Made by a program: the position numbers and the translations under genes. This document shows, in pieces, positions 63,921 through 64,000 of a DNA stretch of 64,000 nt. Under the pieces are notes generated by a model. The model saw only the letters and a program-made list of their open reading frames with translations, was not told where the DNA came from and ran no database searches. Position 1 is the stretch's first letter. Each line of letters starts with the position of its first letter. The DNA comes from Vombatus ursinus. Its lineage: Eukaryota; Chordata; Mammalia; Diprotodontia; Vombatidae. Where the stretch lies: positions 8,141,708 to 8,205,707 of the forward strand of contig NW_020945064.1 in NCBI RefSeq assembly GCF_900497805.2, read 5' to 3'.

Positions 63921-64000
63921 ACTCTCTACTTCATAGAGTTGCTGTGAACACTTGTGTTACCCTTAAGGCATGATCTTCACGTGAGTTCTATTTACTACTC

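Noticed and set aside
1-64000. CRISPR arrays, operons, toxin-antitoxin or phage-like systems
   Set aside because: All regularly spaced repeats are simple tandem repeats without spacers, and all signals are of a mammalian nuclear genome.

Overview
The window looks like 64 kb of marsupial nuclear DNA, most probably from an Australidelphian (Australian-lineage) species. It is an intergenic or deep-intronic stretch. The call rests on the repeats. There are eleven copies of a short poly-A-tailed tRNA-type SINE of WSINE1 appearance, ten tRNA-headed SINEs with a BovB/RTE-like 3' tail, marsupial-type L1 3' ends, and many old L2, MIR, MIR3/Ther-2 and CR1/L3 fragments. I assign family names by remembered consensus, not by search. 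I found no intact host protein-coding gene, no rRNA or tRNA gene, no CpG island and no CRISPR array. Two 10-base N gaps (15702-15711 and 38157-38166) both lie inside CT-rich simple repeats.

Layout: 1-7 kb is the least repeat-dense part. It has fragments of L2, MIR and an RTE-tailed SINE, a 110-120 bp inverted repeat (2497-2616 against 3568-3675), and a block at about 3060-3470 that reads like a conserved noncoding element. At 7-8 kb there are two hAT-type MITEs and an AC/AT microsatellite. From 8.2 to 11.4 kb lies a minus-strand processed pseudogene of FAM107B, recognisable from its DNA-level match to the whole coding region, probably with its long 3' UTR. From 12 to 26 kb are L1, L2, MIR and MIR3 fragments with well-resolved nested insertions: a 16.1-16.7 kb element inside MIR3, and an RTE-SINE plus a hAT MITE inside an older SINE at 18.1-18.9 kb. 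The same stretch holds a 450 bp GGAA-type tract and a minus-strand BovB-like RTE LINE at 23.6-24.3 kb.

From 27.7 to 33 kb is a decayed, nearly full-span plus-strand L1 (ORF1 coiled coil, then ORF2 with a recognisable FADD motif), followed by an antisense L1 piece. From 34 to 40 kb are SINEs, L2, CR1/L3 and CT-rich DNA. A 5'-truncated L1 with clear target-site duplications sits at 40.16-41.73 kb. From 42 to 49 kb is L2-rich, with a unique block at 43.95-45.4 kb and a possible solo LTR at 46.7-47.6 kb. From 49.5 to 60 kb one minus-strand CR1/L3 LINE appears to be split by about 8 kb of L1, L2 and SINE sequence. A 250 bp direct duplication (57537-57786 and 59117-59379) lies near its far end. The last 3 kb hold a young 5'-truncated L1 (61828-62731) whose ORF2 C-terminus is still open, and three WSINE copies with clean target-site duplications.

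Most of the window's 'biology' is therefore retrotransposition. L1 machinery is the likely source of the poly-A WSINEs, the FAM107B retrocopy and the truncated L1s. An RTE/BovB LINE is the likely source of the SINEs that end in its tail. Candidate host function is limited to a few repeat-free blocks (about 3060-3470, 4190-6900, 36400-37690 and 43950-45400), offered only as possible regulatory or exonic DNA.
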